64,000 nucleotides of DNA from Circinella umbellata (Eukaryota > Mucoromycota > Mucoromycetes > Mucorales > Lichtheimiaceae). A model generated the notes under the pieces. The model was given only the letters and a program-made list of their open reading frames with translations, was not told the DNA's origin and did no database searches. Positions 48,359-58,653 of the stretch are shown piece after piece. Numbering within the stretch: the stretch's first letter is position 1; each line of letters opens with the position of its first letter. Location: the NCBI GenBank assembly GCA_025093555.1, contig JAIWNF010000008.1, positions 186,001 to 250,000 of the forward strand. The letters run 5' to 3'. The translations under genes and the position numbers were made by a program.

Positions 48359-48909
48359 TACTTTTTTTTTTGACTACTCTTATTCTATTTTTATTTATCT
48401 ACTATTCTTATTCTTATTCTTATTATTATTCTTATTATTGTATCACACCTCCCTTATAACTCATCATATATCCATTTGCACGTTTCTGTGCTGGGCACAC
48501 ACACATATATATATACATGCATAAAAAGATAGTTGTTTTTTTTGTTGTTGTCATCTCGTTTTTTTTTTAAAAAAAAGCGTAATAATAGATGCTTTATTAT
48601 ATTTAACAAAAAAAGACTACTACTACTACTGTACTAGCAGTATAACTATATAAAAATAATAACACCTTCCCCCTCCCCTACCCCCTACTCCGGCAAAAAA
48701 AAAGAGATTATACAAACTAAAGTAAGATTTATTTATTCACACAGTAATATTATAAATTTCTAAGTAGCGAGGAGGAGCAGGAAAAAGGAAACTTGGCATC
48801 TTTTTTTTTGATTATTTCTTATATTATGCAATTATTTTGTTGTTAAAAAAGTGGTTGGTTATTGATAAAATGTATAAAAAAAATTAGAGAGAGAGAGAGA
48901 GAAAGAGAG
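48359..48909. other. Convergent 3' flanks between the hexokinase-like and UHRF1-like genes
   Basis: AT-rich with GA (48885-48908) and other short simple repeats. No gene seen; it should contain both polyadenylation regions. Confidence 0.55.
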
Positions 48910-51039
48910 TTAAATGGAATTTTCAACGTCGTTAAGTAACATGCGTCGTGTTGCTTTTTGAGCACTTTGTCGTGAAGAAGAAACTCGTTTTGCAGGAATC
49001 GTTTTTTGTGTTTTTGATGAAGAGGAAGGTGATGGGGTTGTAGTTGGATTTATATGAACATAAGAAGGATTAAGTGCTTTTAATACATGAATCAGATTAT
49101 GATTAATGTTTTGACTCGTAGTAACATTCTCTGAAAGTTCGGCTCGACAACTAAAACATGTCTTACTACTATCTTTTCGTAAACATTCCAAACAACAAAT
49201 GTGACCACAAGGAGTCGTAATGGGATTCTATATAGATATATATAATATTTCCAATGATTAATCAAGGTTCCCTTTTTTGTTGATACATGATGCATATAAA
49301 ATATACTTACACGAATAGGAACATTACAAGCACCACTAGAACAAACCACAGCTTCAGAAAATACATAATGTAAAAATTCATATTCTGAATAAAATACTTG
49401 AGATTTAATATCATCCCATACACGTTTATCTTGTTTATCTGCATCTATTAATGTCAATGTCTTTTTCGGCAATTTGAACTGGACCTTCTTTTTATTCTTG
49501 GTACTATCTGGCATAATCATTCTTAATCCACGCTTTTCAATCCATTTCTTAGCTTCCTCTGTCCATGGAGCAGGTTCCGGATCATCCCGTCGCATCAAGA
49601 ACCGCCATACTTTAAATCCACTTTTTCCTTTTTGTGGCCAATATTTAACAATCTTGTATAATCCATCGTATCGAACCCCTTCCTCGGGAGCATATTTAGG
49701 ATGATGTTTAGCTAAAGCAGAAGTACGACACACACGAATCGGTCGACTTTTTTTCCAATCCGTGGCTTCAGCTCCTTTTTTATCATTGACTTTGGCTGCA
49801 CATGTTTTTGCCAAAGCTAAATTAAATCGAGTTAATTCTTGATCTGTAGCATGACCACCGAGACGTTTATTATTGGATAAATCACGACCTCCACTACCCG
49901 TATAATAGAATTCATCTCCATGATCAGTATCATCTTCATATCCAGCTGATAAAACGATGGATACAGCACCTGTTGTAGATGAACCTGCAATACCACCCAC
50001 AGGAGGTCTAAAAAGAAAAGGATGAAACATATATATATATATATATATATAAGCACAGTATACATTGTAAATTATCATAATAATAAACTTACCTGTGAAT
50101 ACCCCATTCACTTGTATTCATTCGATAGTACCATGTTTGACCACAATAGATACCTGGAATAGCACCCACATGTTCTTTTGATACAATCACACATTCCGAG
50201 TTTCTTCCTGCACATGATGATCCACCACCCCAACTTTTTGTTTGTTGAGCACCACGCGTTTTTGCCTTTTTGGAACTAGACATATCGACTGCTTTACCAG
50301 AACTAATAACAACTTCACGATCTGTATTGACACAAACAGGACAATACCTTGAATAATAAAAAATAAAAAATAAGAACAAATAAATCCACCCCATCCCATC
50401 CCCTATATAACTCTCGTTCTTTTTATATCTGCCCATTTTTTTTTCTTACCAGTATTTATCTTCAGGAACCGATGTTAATCCTACACATTCCAAATGCCAA
50501 TACATATCACATTGATCACAAATCTATATAAAAATATATCTTTCATTAAGTATACAATTCTTTGTCTTTTTTTTCGTGATGAACGATAATAATAGTATCA
50601 CTAGGTTTGTTCTTTACCAATGGATCTCCTGATTTCTTCAAACATTTCGAACAACCACATTCATTACATTCATCCAATTCATCATTATTGTGACATGTTT
50701 TACATTGATATTGTTTGTCTTCTTCTTCTTTAGGTTGTTCGGTTGTTTCAGTTGTAGATGGTGTTGAAGAAGAAGAAGAACTTGGTTCTGAATTATTCGA
50801 TAAAGAGGATGGTTGTTGTTGTTGTTGTTGTTGTTGTTCTGTTTCTTGTGTTAATGTGGATACTGTTTCTTCTTCTTCTTCTTCATCGGATGATACTTTT
50901 TTTGATTTATCAATAGCTTGAACCAATACAAGTGCATTCTCTTTAATACCATAAGTTAAAAATAACTTGGCAGGTTTACCATCTGCACAACGATCCAAAA
51001 GCTAATCTCGAAAAAATAAAATAAAATAAAATAAAAGTT

Positions 51040-51092
<53 letters not shown>

Positions 51093-51289
51093 GCAATGGT
51101 AATACTTTTTTTTTATTGTTTTGATAGATTAATTACCATTTTACCTAGGGCAAACAAACGAATGTTGGTTGGTTTCACTTTTAATTTTTCAGCAACGGAT
51201 TGACGAAACGTTTGAACATTTTCACTTTTTTTAACTGTTAAAGTATATCTTTCAGAACTTTTACTTGGGCAATGGAATAAGATACGCAT
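48910..51289 (-). CDS. UHRF1-type protein: Ubl, PHD, SRA-YDG and RING domains
   Basis: Six exons (51289-51137, 51001-50585, 50523-50450, 50347-50093, 50007-49311, 49227-48910) join in phase to 637 aa. UHRF1 proteins read methylated DNA through SRA and ubiquitinate histone H3 with RING. Seen: an N-terminal ubiquitin-like domain (about 1-80), an acidic/polyQ/Ser linker, a PHD finger (about 149-220: [33 protein letters not shown]), SRA (about 245-420: [63 protein letters not shown]) and RING near 520-560 ([25 protein letters not shown]). The tandem Tudor domain of animal UHRF1 is absent, the linker being low-complexity. The donor after exon 2 is GTTCAT, the weakest in the model. It shares a divergent promoter with cyclin B. 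Confidence 0.92.
51039..51091. repeat. CT microsatellite in the first intron of the UHRF1-like gene
   Basis: About 25 uninterrupted CT units. It lies between the donor at 51136 and the acceptor at 51002-51003, so it forms a GA tract in the transcript near the 3' end of the intron. Confidence 0.9.
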
Positions 51290-52358
51290 TTTTTTTTTTA
51301 TTTTTATTATTATAATTTATTTATTTATTAATAAAAAAAAAAGGGGGGGGGAGAGAAAAGGAAAGTTAATTGTGTTACGAAAAGAAAAAAAAAAGTGACT
51401 GATTTTAAAAAACACGACGCGTTTGCATTTTTGTGTGTGTTAAAAAGGGGGAGAGAAGACGCGACAAAAAAGAAATGGGACTTTGAGAAGGGGCGGAATT
51501 CAATCTTTTTTCTACCTTTTGATTCTACTTTTTTCATGCATACAATTATATCACTATGTAAAATCGAGTTAGCTTAATTTATTACACACAACTCACACTA
51601 CTACTTGTAATCATAATTATACTCTCAATTAGTACGTAGTTGTTTTAATAAGTCAAGTAGATTCAAGATTACAATATCTTCTATTAAAACATCCTATTGT
51701 TCTACTACATTGATTATAATAGAATTATTCACTTTGGTCATATATTACGTATCAAAATCAAACAGAATCTTTTTAGAAACTACTTTTAGTATGTTAAATA
51801 ATAAGAAAAGATTTGAATAAAATACATGATCTTCTACGTTACCTTTTGTTGTACCTGAATTAATGAACTTGAATGATGATAAAGTTCAATATATAAAAAA
51901 ATGATTGCTCAGTTTTAATAAGTTTCTTTTAAAATAACTAACTAATTGGAATACTTGATATAATAAAATGAAAGGGGAATTTTTTTTTTTTTTTTTTCAT
52001 TCAGACCTCTTTAAAAAAATTTGCGCGAGGTCACACGCGCGCGCCCAAAAAAAGAAAGAAAAAAATAGGAGGGAGATTAAATCCACCAATAAAATAATAA
52101 TAATAATTTTTTTTTATAGACCATTTTCTTTCTTTTCTTTTTCTTTATGCCCCACTGGTCCTAAATAACTCCCGTTTGTTTGAATTCATGGAACTTCATA
52201 ACGAAGTAAAGTTTTTTATTTTTTTATTTTTTTTCTTAAAAAAACATATACATAGAGAAAAAACCCAATCTATCTTTTTTTTTTTTTTTATAAATTTTTA
52301 TACATCTTTTTAATTTTATAATACATCTAATTTTATATATATATATATATTAATTATA
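51290..52358. promoter_or_regulatory. Divergent promoter of the UHRF1-like and cyclin B genes with G1/S-type motifs
   Basis: A 1.07-kb region between two divergent ATGs. An MCB box ACGCGT lies at 51417-51422, 128 bp from the UHRF1-like start, with a second ACGCGA near 51459. An E2F-like TTTGCGCGA (52020-52028) and ACGCGCGCGCCC (about 52035-52046) lie about 310-340 bp before the cyclin ATG. In this AT-rich genome such CG clusters are conspicuous. Binding by MBF/E2F-class factors is an inference from the motifs. Confidence 0.55.
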
Positions 52359-54028
52359 ATGGGAATTAGACAACGGTGAGACGACTAAAGTCCAGAAGCG
52401 TCAAAGTTGCATGTGAAAATGAAACTATAAACACAATTCCATTGGATAAACAACATGGGAATACAGAAATAAAAGATGTAAAGTCTTTAATAAATCAACA
52501 ACGCGCTGCACTTGGAGACAAAAGTAATCACAATAAAGGGAAAACTGTATGTATTTTATTTATTTGTAATATTTAATTACGACTTTTAATTAATAATAAT
52601 AATAATAATAATAATAAATAGACACGATTACAGCAAAAGAAAGATTTAAATACCCAACAACAACAACAAAAATCAGAAGATGAATTTAATCAAATTCTTA
52701 AAGATAATGAAGCACACTTTAAAAAAGAAAAATATAAACCAACAGCTGTGTTGCCTATTATAGCACCCAAAAGAATTTGGGATCGCTATGATATGTATTC
52801 TTCTATTCCACAGCAACAACAAATGACAACAACAACAATAACAGTATCATCATCCACATCATCTATTTTAGGTGAAGTACCAACAAATGCTTCTTTAACA
52901 ATAAATAATACCAATAAACGAAAATTATCTTCTTATTTGAAACCAAAATATGATATGTCGGAAGCAGCACGAGAAATGTATGAGGAAGCATTAGCTTATG
53001 ATCAACAATTGGAATTACGTTCAGAACAAGCAAGATTACAAGATCCTACATTTGTACAAAATTGTGTACCCGATCCAATGCTTGTTGCTGAATATGAAGA
53101 AGAGATTTTTGAACATCTTCGTAAACAAGAGGTAAAAAAAGATATAATAATATTATATAATATTATCTTATATATTTACTAAACATCTATTCATTTATAT
53201 ATACTTTATAGCTTGAAACATTAGCTGATCCAAATTATGTTTCTAATCATACCGAAATAACATGGAAAATGCGTGGTGTATTAGTAGATTGGGTGATTGA
53301 AATTCATTATCTATTCCAACTACTACCAGAAACTTTATTTCTGGCTGTAAATATTATTGATCGATTTCTTTCTAAACGTGTCGTGGCTCTTAGTAAATTA
53401 CAATTAGTGGGTATTGCTGCTTTATTTATTGCTACTAAATTTGAAGAAGTGAGTTCTCCACGTATCAAGGATTTTATTTGGATGACAGATCGTTCATTAA
53501 AAGAAGAAGAGTTAATGAAAGCCGAACGCTTTGTGATACAAGTACTTGATTTTAAATTGTGTTATGCAAATCCTCTTAACTTTTTACGACGTGCTTCAAA
53601 AACAGAAGATTATAATGTTCACAGTCGTATGCTGGCTAAATATTTTATGGAAATTTCATGTGTTGATCATCGTTTTATTTCTGTTCCACCTTCCAAAATC
53701 GCTGCAGCTTCTTTATGGCTTTCCAGACGTATACTTACAGAAAAACCATGGGTAAAAAAAATCATTATTATTATTATATTATTATTATTAGTTGTAGTAG
53801 TATTTGAACTAATGAATTTTATATGTTTATGAATTTTAGAATGATAAAATAACAAAATTAGCAGGTTATAAAACAGCAGAAATTCGACCTGTAGTTCATT
53901 TAATGTTGGATTATGTATCTAAACCAATTGTACATGATGCATTTTTCAGAAAGTGGGCATGTAAAAAGATGATGAGAGCCAGTGTGTTTGTACGTAGATG
54001 GGTGGATGAATTTTATAAAAACCAGTAA
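52359..54028 (+). CDS. B-type mitotic cyclin
   Basis: Exons 52396-52546, 52622-53131, 53212-53751 and 53840-54028 join in phase; the start is ATG 52359 (MGIRQ) if a 20-nt intron (52376-52395) is removed, giving 468 aa. B cyclins activate Cdk1 for mitosis. Seen: destruction box RAALGDKSN (42-50), Gln/Lys/Ser-rich N-terminal half with PKRIWDRYD, then the cyclin N box with MRGVLVDWVIEIHYLFQLLPE, LFLAVNIIDRFLS, LQLVGIAALFIATKFEE and the C-terminal box with FLRRASKTEDYNVHSRMLAKYFMEIS and SKIAAASLWLSRR. Without the short intron the ATG frame hits TGA after six codons, and the destruction-box frame has a stop at 52367 and no ATG before the box. Either the intron is real, or a base is missing in this assembly. 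It shares its upstream region with the UHRF1-like gene. Confidence 0.9.
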
Positions 54029-54353
54029 ATAATAATAATTATAATAACAAACAAACAAAACTAAAAGAGATTTACTTTTCTTTTCTTTTCTTTTTACATA
54101 TATACATATATTATACATAATTTATATTCCACTACTTCTTTCAATTTCTACATCAAATAATATCTTCATGTATCAAATTGTTTCTTATTAATTTGTTTAT
54201 AACATTGTTGTTGTTGAATTTGTTAACTGCAGTGTTCATAAGGAATTTGTATCTTGTAATAACACACTACCAACATTTGATAAATCAATCTAGTGGGTGG
54301 AGGGGAACGGAGCATTTCAAAATATTATATGTTGATACGTAACACATTAGTGT
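54029..54353. other. 3' flank of the cyclin gene, no gene seen
   Basis: AT-rich sequence that should include the cyclin polyadenylation region. Confidence 0.5.
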
Positions 54354-54640
54354 CTATCTTTGAAGCGGTTGGAGAGGCTTCAAGTTAAGTGATGACACTT
54401 CTAGGTACGTAGGAGAGATACCATTGGGCCCAAGTTCTTGAATAGCTTTAATTTTTGACACATACGTAGTGACCCATTCGGTATATTTTCGGAGGAGGGT
54501 AAACCCATGGTATAAGTGTATAAATTTTCTCCTCCAGACCGAATACCACACACCTTGGGTCTACTGACTCCATTACTAAACAATCTGTTGAGTGTGGACT
54601 TCATCTGCTTCGCAAACTGTTAGTTGTTTACCGACTAGAT
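54354..54640 (-). pseudogene. Frameshifted fragment of an unrecognised gene
   Basis: Two overlapping minus-strand frames form one protein-like sequence with a frameshift near 54485: FAKQMKSTLNRLFSNGVSRP, KVCGIRSGGENLYTYTMGLP in one frame and TEWVTTYVSKIKAIQELGP, NGISPTYLEVSSLNLKPLQ in the other. The composition and predicted secondary-structure rhythm look like real protein. I recall no named domain. It is probably a decayed member of a dispersed gene family. Confidence 0.45.
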
Positions 54641-55423
54641 AATATCGACCAAGAAATCCAAGTGATAAACTTTGGGTTATACAAGTCTCAGCAGTATCTA
54701 ATGCTAACTGAACTTTTGATAAATAATGAATAACTTTTATTTTTCCTCTCTCTACTTTTTTTTCAGTTTTTACTTACGTGTATTAATTCCAGTCTAAAGG
54801 GAATCCCATTATAGACTTGGTCTTGGGTCTATAATAGTTGAACTCATCGGATTCAGTGTATGAGTTTCGCTCCTTCGGTTTGAATTCGGCAAGAAGGTCA
54901 ACGCATTTGGTAGAGCTCAGTGAGTTTTATACAGTGAACAATCAGGTTTATATGTGTTGGCTGTATCATTTTTTAAATTGACCATTAGCCCATTTCATTT
55001 TCAGGCGTGAATCAGAAGCAAATATAAAGGACAATAAAGAAGAGAGATAGTAGTGCACGTAACTATCTTCAATTGTACGTATCGTCAGGAGGGCCATTAG
55101 TGAATACAGGGAGTATTTGTGTCAAAATTTGGGCAGTATGCATATCCAATGTATTATTTGATTTGCATGCCGTGGTAAGTAGTTTCGCACATAATGACAG
55201 CGACGATGACCAGTCAACAGAAGAACACGCTTCGATTTTCAGGCACCAATTATAACAGTTGAGCCCTTTTGTAGGAATATATGTGTTGAAAAAACAAAGT
55301 CGGTCTGACAATGTTATGAATTGCATCGAGGAAATACTTCGAAACGGAAAACAGCGCTGTTCTTATCAAAAAATATAAATATCATCCAATACAAGAATGC
55401 GTATATCTGATATCTGTGCTGGA
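54641..55423. other. Region between gene fragments
   Basis: Contains a minus-strand frame at 55069-55326 (Cys-containing, ending in VFTNGPPDDTYN) that may be another exon of the decayed gene, but no splice chain could be confirmed. Confidence 0.35.
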
Positions 55424-55898
55424 TTAGCGCGTTTGATTATTTTTGACGTTGTACTTTTTTAATTGGAAGCATCCATCGGATATACAGGTGTGATCGATTA
55501 TCCATCTTGGGTCTTCTTTGTCGGGGTCAGCACTGGTTGAGCCTTCATCTGATATTGCGTAAGTTAGATATGTATATTCACAAGTTTGATGTGGATGGTG
55601 GTCGACCGTTAAATCTGATGGTATCTTATCTTCTTGCCTCTTCATCTGCATCTTCATCCTCCTTTTCACCGTCATGTTCATCCCCCTTTTCACCTGCTTT
55701 TTCACCTGCTTCTTTATTCTCCTTTTCATCTACTTCTTCATCTGCCGCTTCATCTTCCTTTTCATCGTCATGTACCTCCTTCTTCTCATCGTCACGTTCA
55801 TCATTAACGTGTGCCAACACTGGTATGGTGCGGTTGGGAACTGTCTCCATGGTGTTGGACACGCTTGTGCTTGTTGTAGTAGTGTAGCTGAGCCACAA
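55424..55898 (-). pseudogene. Acidic Glu/Asp/Lys-repeat frame and adjoining Cys-containing segment, frameshifted
   Basis: A minus-strand frame (55898-55626) begins near SVSNTMETVPNRTIPVLAHVNDERDDEKKE and continues as about 50 residues of E/D/K-rich degenerate repeats built from TTTTCA-C-C-T words on the plus strand. A second frame (55729-55424) carries YLTYAISDEGSTSADPDKEDPRW, then CISDGCFQLKKY. Both would belong to one protein if a frameshift within the repeat is accepted. Repeat slippage is a plausible cause. Family unknown. Confidence 0.4.
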
Positions 55899-58653
55899 TG
55901 GATAACGTCAGAGCCGTTTCAAGTGATGTTAAAGATATAATTATTTGATTATTTTTCAGCTGTTCCCTATAATGATGATAAGTGGCAAGGTTCTTTCTTT
56001 ACATATTCAAGCACATCACTTAAATTCGCGATGTTGTTCATTGCGGATAGATACGATCTTTTGATTTTTGAACTGCTTCGTGGTCTTTACTTATTTTTAT
56101 TTATAGCCGCCTCAAAGTGTTTAAACGACCATTTGCTAATAGGATTTCTGATGAAGTATACAAGAGATGAGTCCGTAGTGTGATAGAACACTCCTATTTT
56201 GAAAAAAAAAAGGCAAGGCACAGATGTGCTGCAACAGGAAAGCTCTCTCTTGAAAATGCAGAGCTACTAAAGATCTTGAGATATAGTGTTCATCTTTTTT
56301 TTTCTTTTTTTACAAAATCAACTAACAGGTAAGTAAAAAGTTAAACAAAATAATTTATTAAGTGATTAGCTCATGTGTGTCATACGTATTTTTGTTAATC
56401 TATGACATTTTGACCAAATCGAGACATAAATTCATACCTGGTTGGTTTTTGTAAGGAATATAAGGTGTAATGGTGTAAGACTATTACGTACGATATATTC
56501 AACCATAAGATTGTTGCTCTACACGCTTATTGGTGGAATACTAAGGATAGGCGATAGCATAGTTGAGCGCATGGCTGGATATATAGAAATATGAGAATAG
56601 TTATTCTATATAGAAATGTTAATCATTGATATTAGTTAGACGTAAATTTTTAGCCCCTGATATTTTCGAAGTATATAAATAAAGAGTTTTTTTTTCCTGA
56701 CAACCAGGAAACAGGAATTGTTTTTATTCATATATATTCTCAAGCCCCTTCTCTTTCTACTTATATAACTCTTTAACCACTTACGCTTCCTCAAACTGAC
56801 TGATCGAACCCCATTGTAAGTATACAATAATTGGTCAATCCCAGAATATTCAAAAAACAGATTTTTGGGTATTGAACATGAGATGAGTGACCTAATACTT
56901 GTTGGGTGTTCAAGAACCATAGCAAATTTTGTAAAGTCATGTCATCTTTTGCGGTCGTGCGCCTTACTGTGATATGTTGGCAACTATTTGCTCTTGTTTT
57001 ATTGAACTTGACCCACTTTACTTTCGCTCCAAGTTCAAGGTTCGGGGGTAAAAGAATTAAGTATATAACCGGAAAGGGACTTGTAAAAAGAATGTTGCTT
57101 TTTAACATGATATTTTTATAAAGAAAGAAAAAAAGTGTAGAATAAAAAAAAAGAAAGGAAAGCAAAGGAAAAAAAACACGGACACTTTATATTTCACCAC
57201 TGACTTTTAAAAAAGGGGCAAATGTAGGGGATTATGGTTTGGTGTACCTTTTTTTTTTTGCATAAAAAAACATGTACGTATCATAAAGTTAACAGCACTT
57301 TTAATAAGCTAATTCCAGATTCTCGTAATCATGTGTGCATATAAATCAAAATACAACTTTTTTCATCGAAATCAACATTTTAAATCCCTCCATTTCCATA
57401 AACTAACTCTTTGTATCTTTCACACTTGTAGGTTTTTTTTAAAGAAAAAACTATTGGGTTTTCCAGACGCGAACTCGTGTGGGGGGTGTTGATTGATAAG
57501 CTACAAAGTTTTATTCATGTGTTTTGTGGACGATTGATTTTGTAAGCGACAAATTCTGAAAGAAGATTTAGTACTCTATATTGCAAACAGTATTTTAACC
57601 TGTGTACGTATCATTATCAATGAGGTCCCACAAAAAAAAAGATGTGAGGTTTGGTCGTCCTGGATTTCTGGTTGATTTTTTTGACCGAAGCTTTGAGGTC
57701 AGTCTTCTCCACTATTTTTGAGTAGTTCGTTCCTCTTCATAATATTATCTATAATTCTCTCCCGACCAGCAATAATAGCATAATACCTTTGCCTCACAGG
57801 TAATTCGATCCTACATCATCCTCTGATTATAAATGCTACAATAGTTCTTTCTTTAAGGTAACTTTCACTAGTTTTGAAGTAGTTGACTTTTTTCCCAATG
57901 GATATATAAGAAGAACAGTTGTGATTGAATAAAGCCAAAAGTTTCAAGAGCAATAGTGAGATTGCTGGCATAGGATCATAGGTTAATGAATCATCCTCCT
58001 TTCGTAACCCTAAACAATAGCATAATCTGTGGGGAATATTTTATTTTTTATGACAGCGACATTTTTTGTTCCTGTTGAGAACGAAATCTTATAATGAGGT
58101 GATATTATTTATTCAGGCCCGAACAACATAATTTATTGAGATCAAAAATTGTATAACTCAATATTTGTTAAAGAAGAATGAGACATGTTTTCTAGATAGA
58201 TACTCTATATACAAACAATTGGACGTTTATATATATTTATACATATATAAAAGAGATTTCTTTTGAAAAACAAATTGAATTAATTCATATCACATGTAAA
58301 GTAATTGGGGGGCGGGGGTTGTATAGGTTTATTCAAGAATAATAAAACAAGATAGTATTGGGTTGAATAGTAATTGAATTGATATATACTTTTCAGCTTA
58401 CAAAAACTTACCTGAATCCAAAATCCTTCTCCCCGCACACACATGCACATGGCAATGTGTATTTTATTTGCTATATACGGCTATTTGGTGCTTATATAAA
58501 AAAAGTCGTTCTGAGAAATAAGTTCTCCGACTTGTGATCTGTTATTCAAATCTATTATGAAAATCCCTCCCCCACACACTTTTTTATAGTTGTTTCTTTT
58601 TCTCTTTCTATTTTTTTTTTTTTTTGCTCCTTTCAACTTGATTTAAAAAAAGA
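55899..58653. other. Gene-poor stretch upstream of the second monooxygenase
   Basis: Short minus-strand frames (for example 55960-56060, NNIANLSDVLEYVKKEPCHLSS) may be further exons of the decayed gene at 54.3-55.9 kb. The overlapping plus and minus frames at 56790-57165 are not convincing. The final 200 bases contain the pyrimidine-rich promoter of the next gene. Confidence 0.4.

Noticed and set aside
55507..55887. Plus-strand Ser-rich frame
   Set aside because: It is the complement of the acidic repeat on the minus strand, which has better flanking protein-like sequence.
56791..57165. Overlapping frames on both strands
   Set aside because: Hydrophobic, low-complexity, no splice chain and no recognisable domain.
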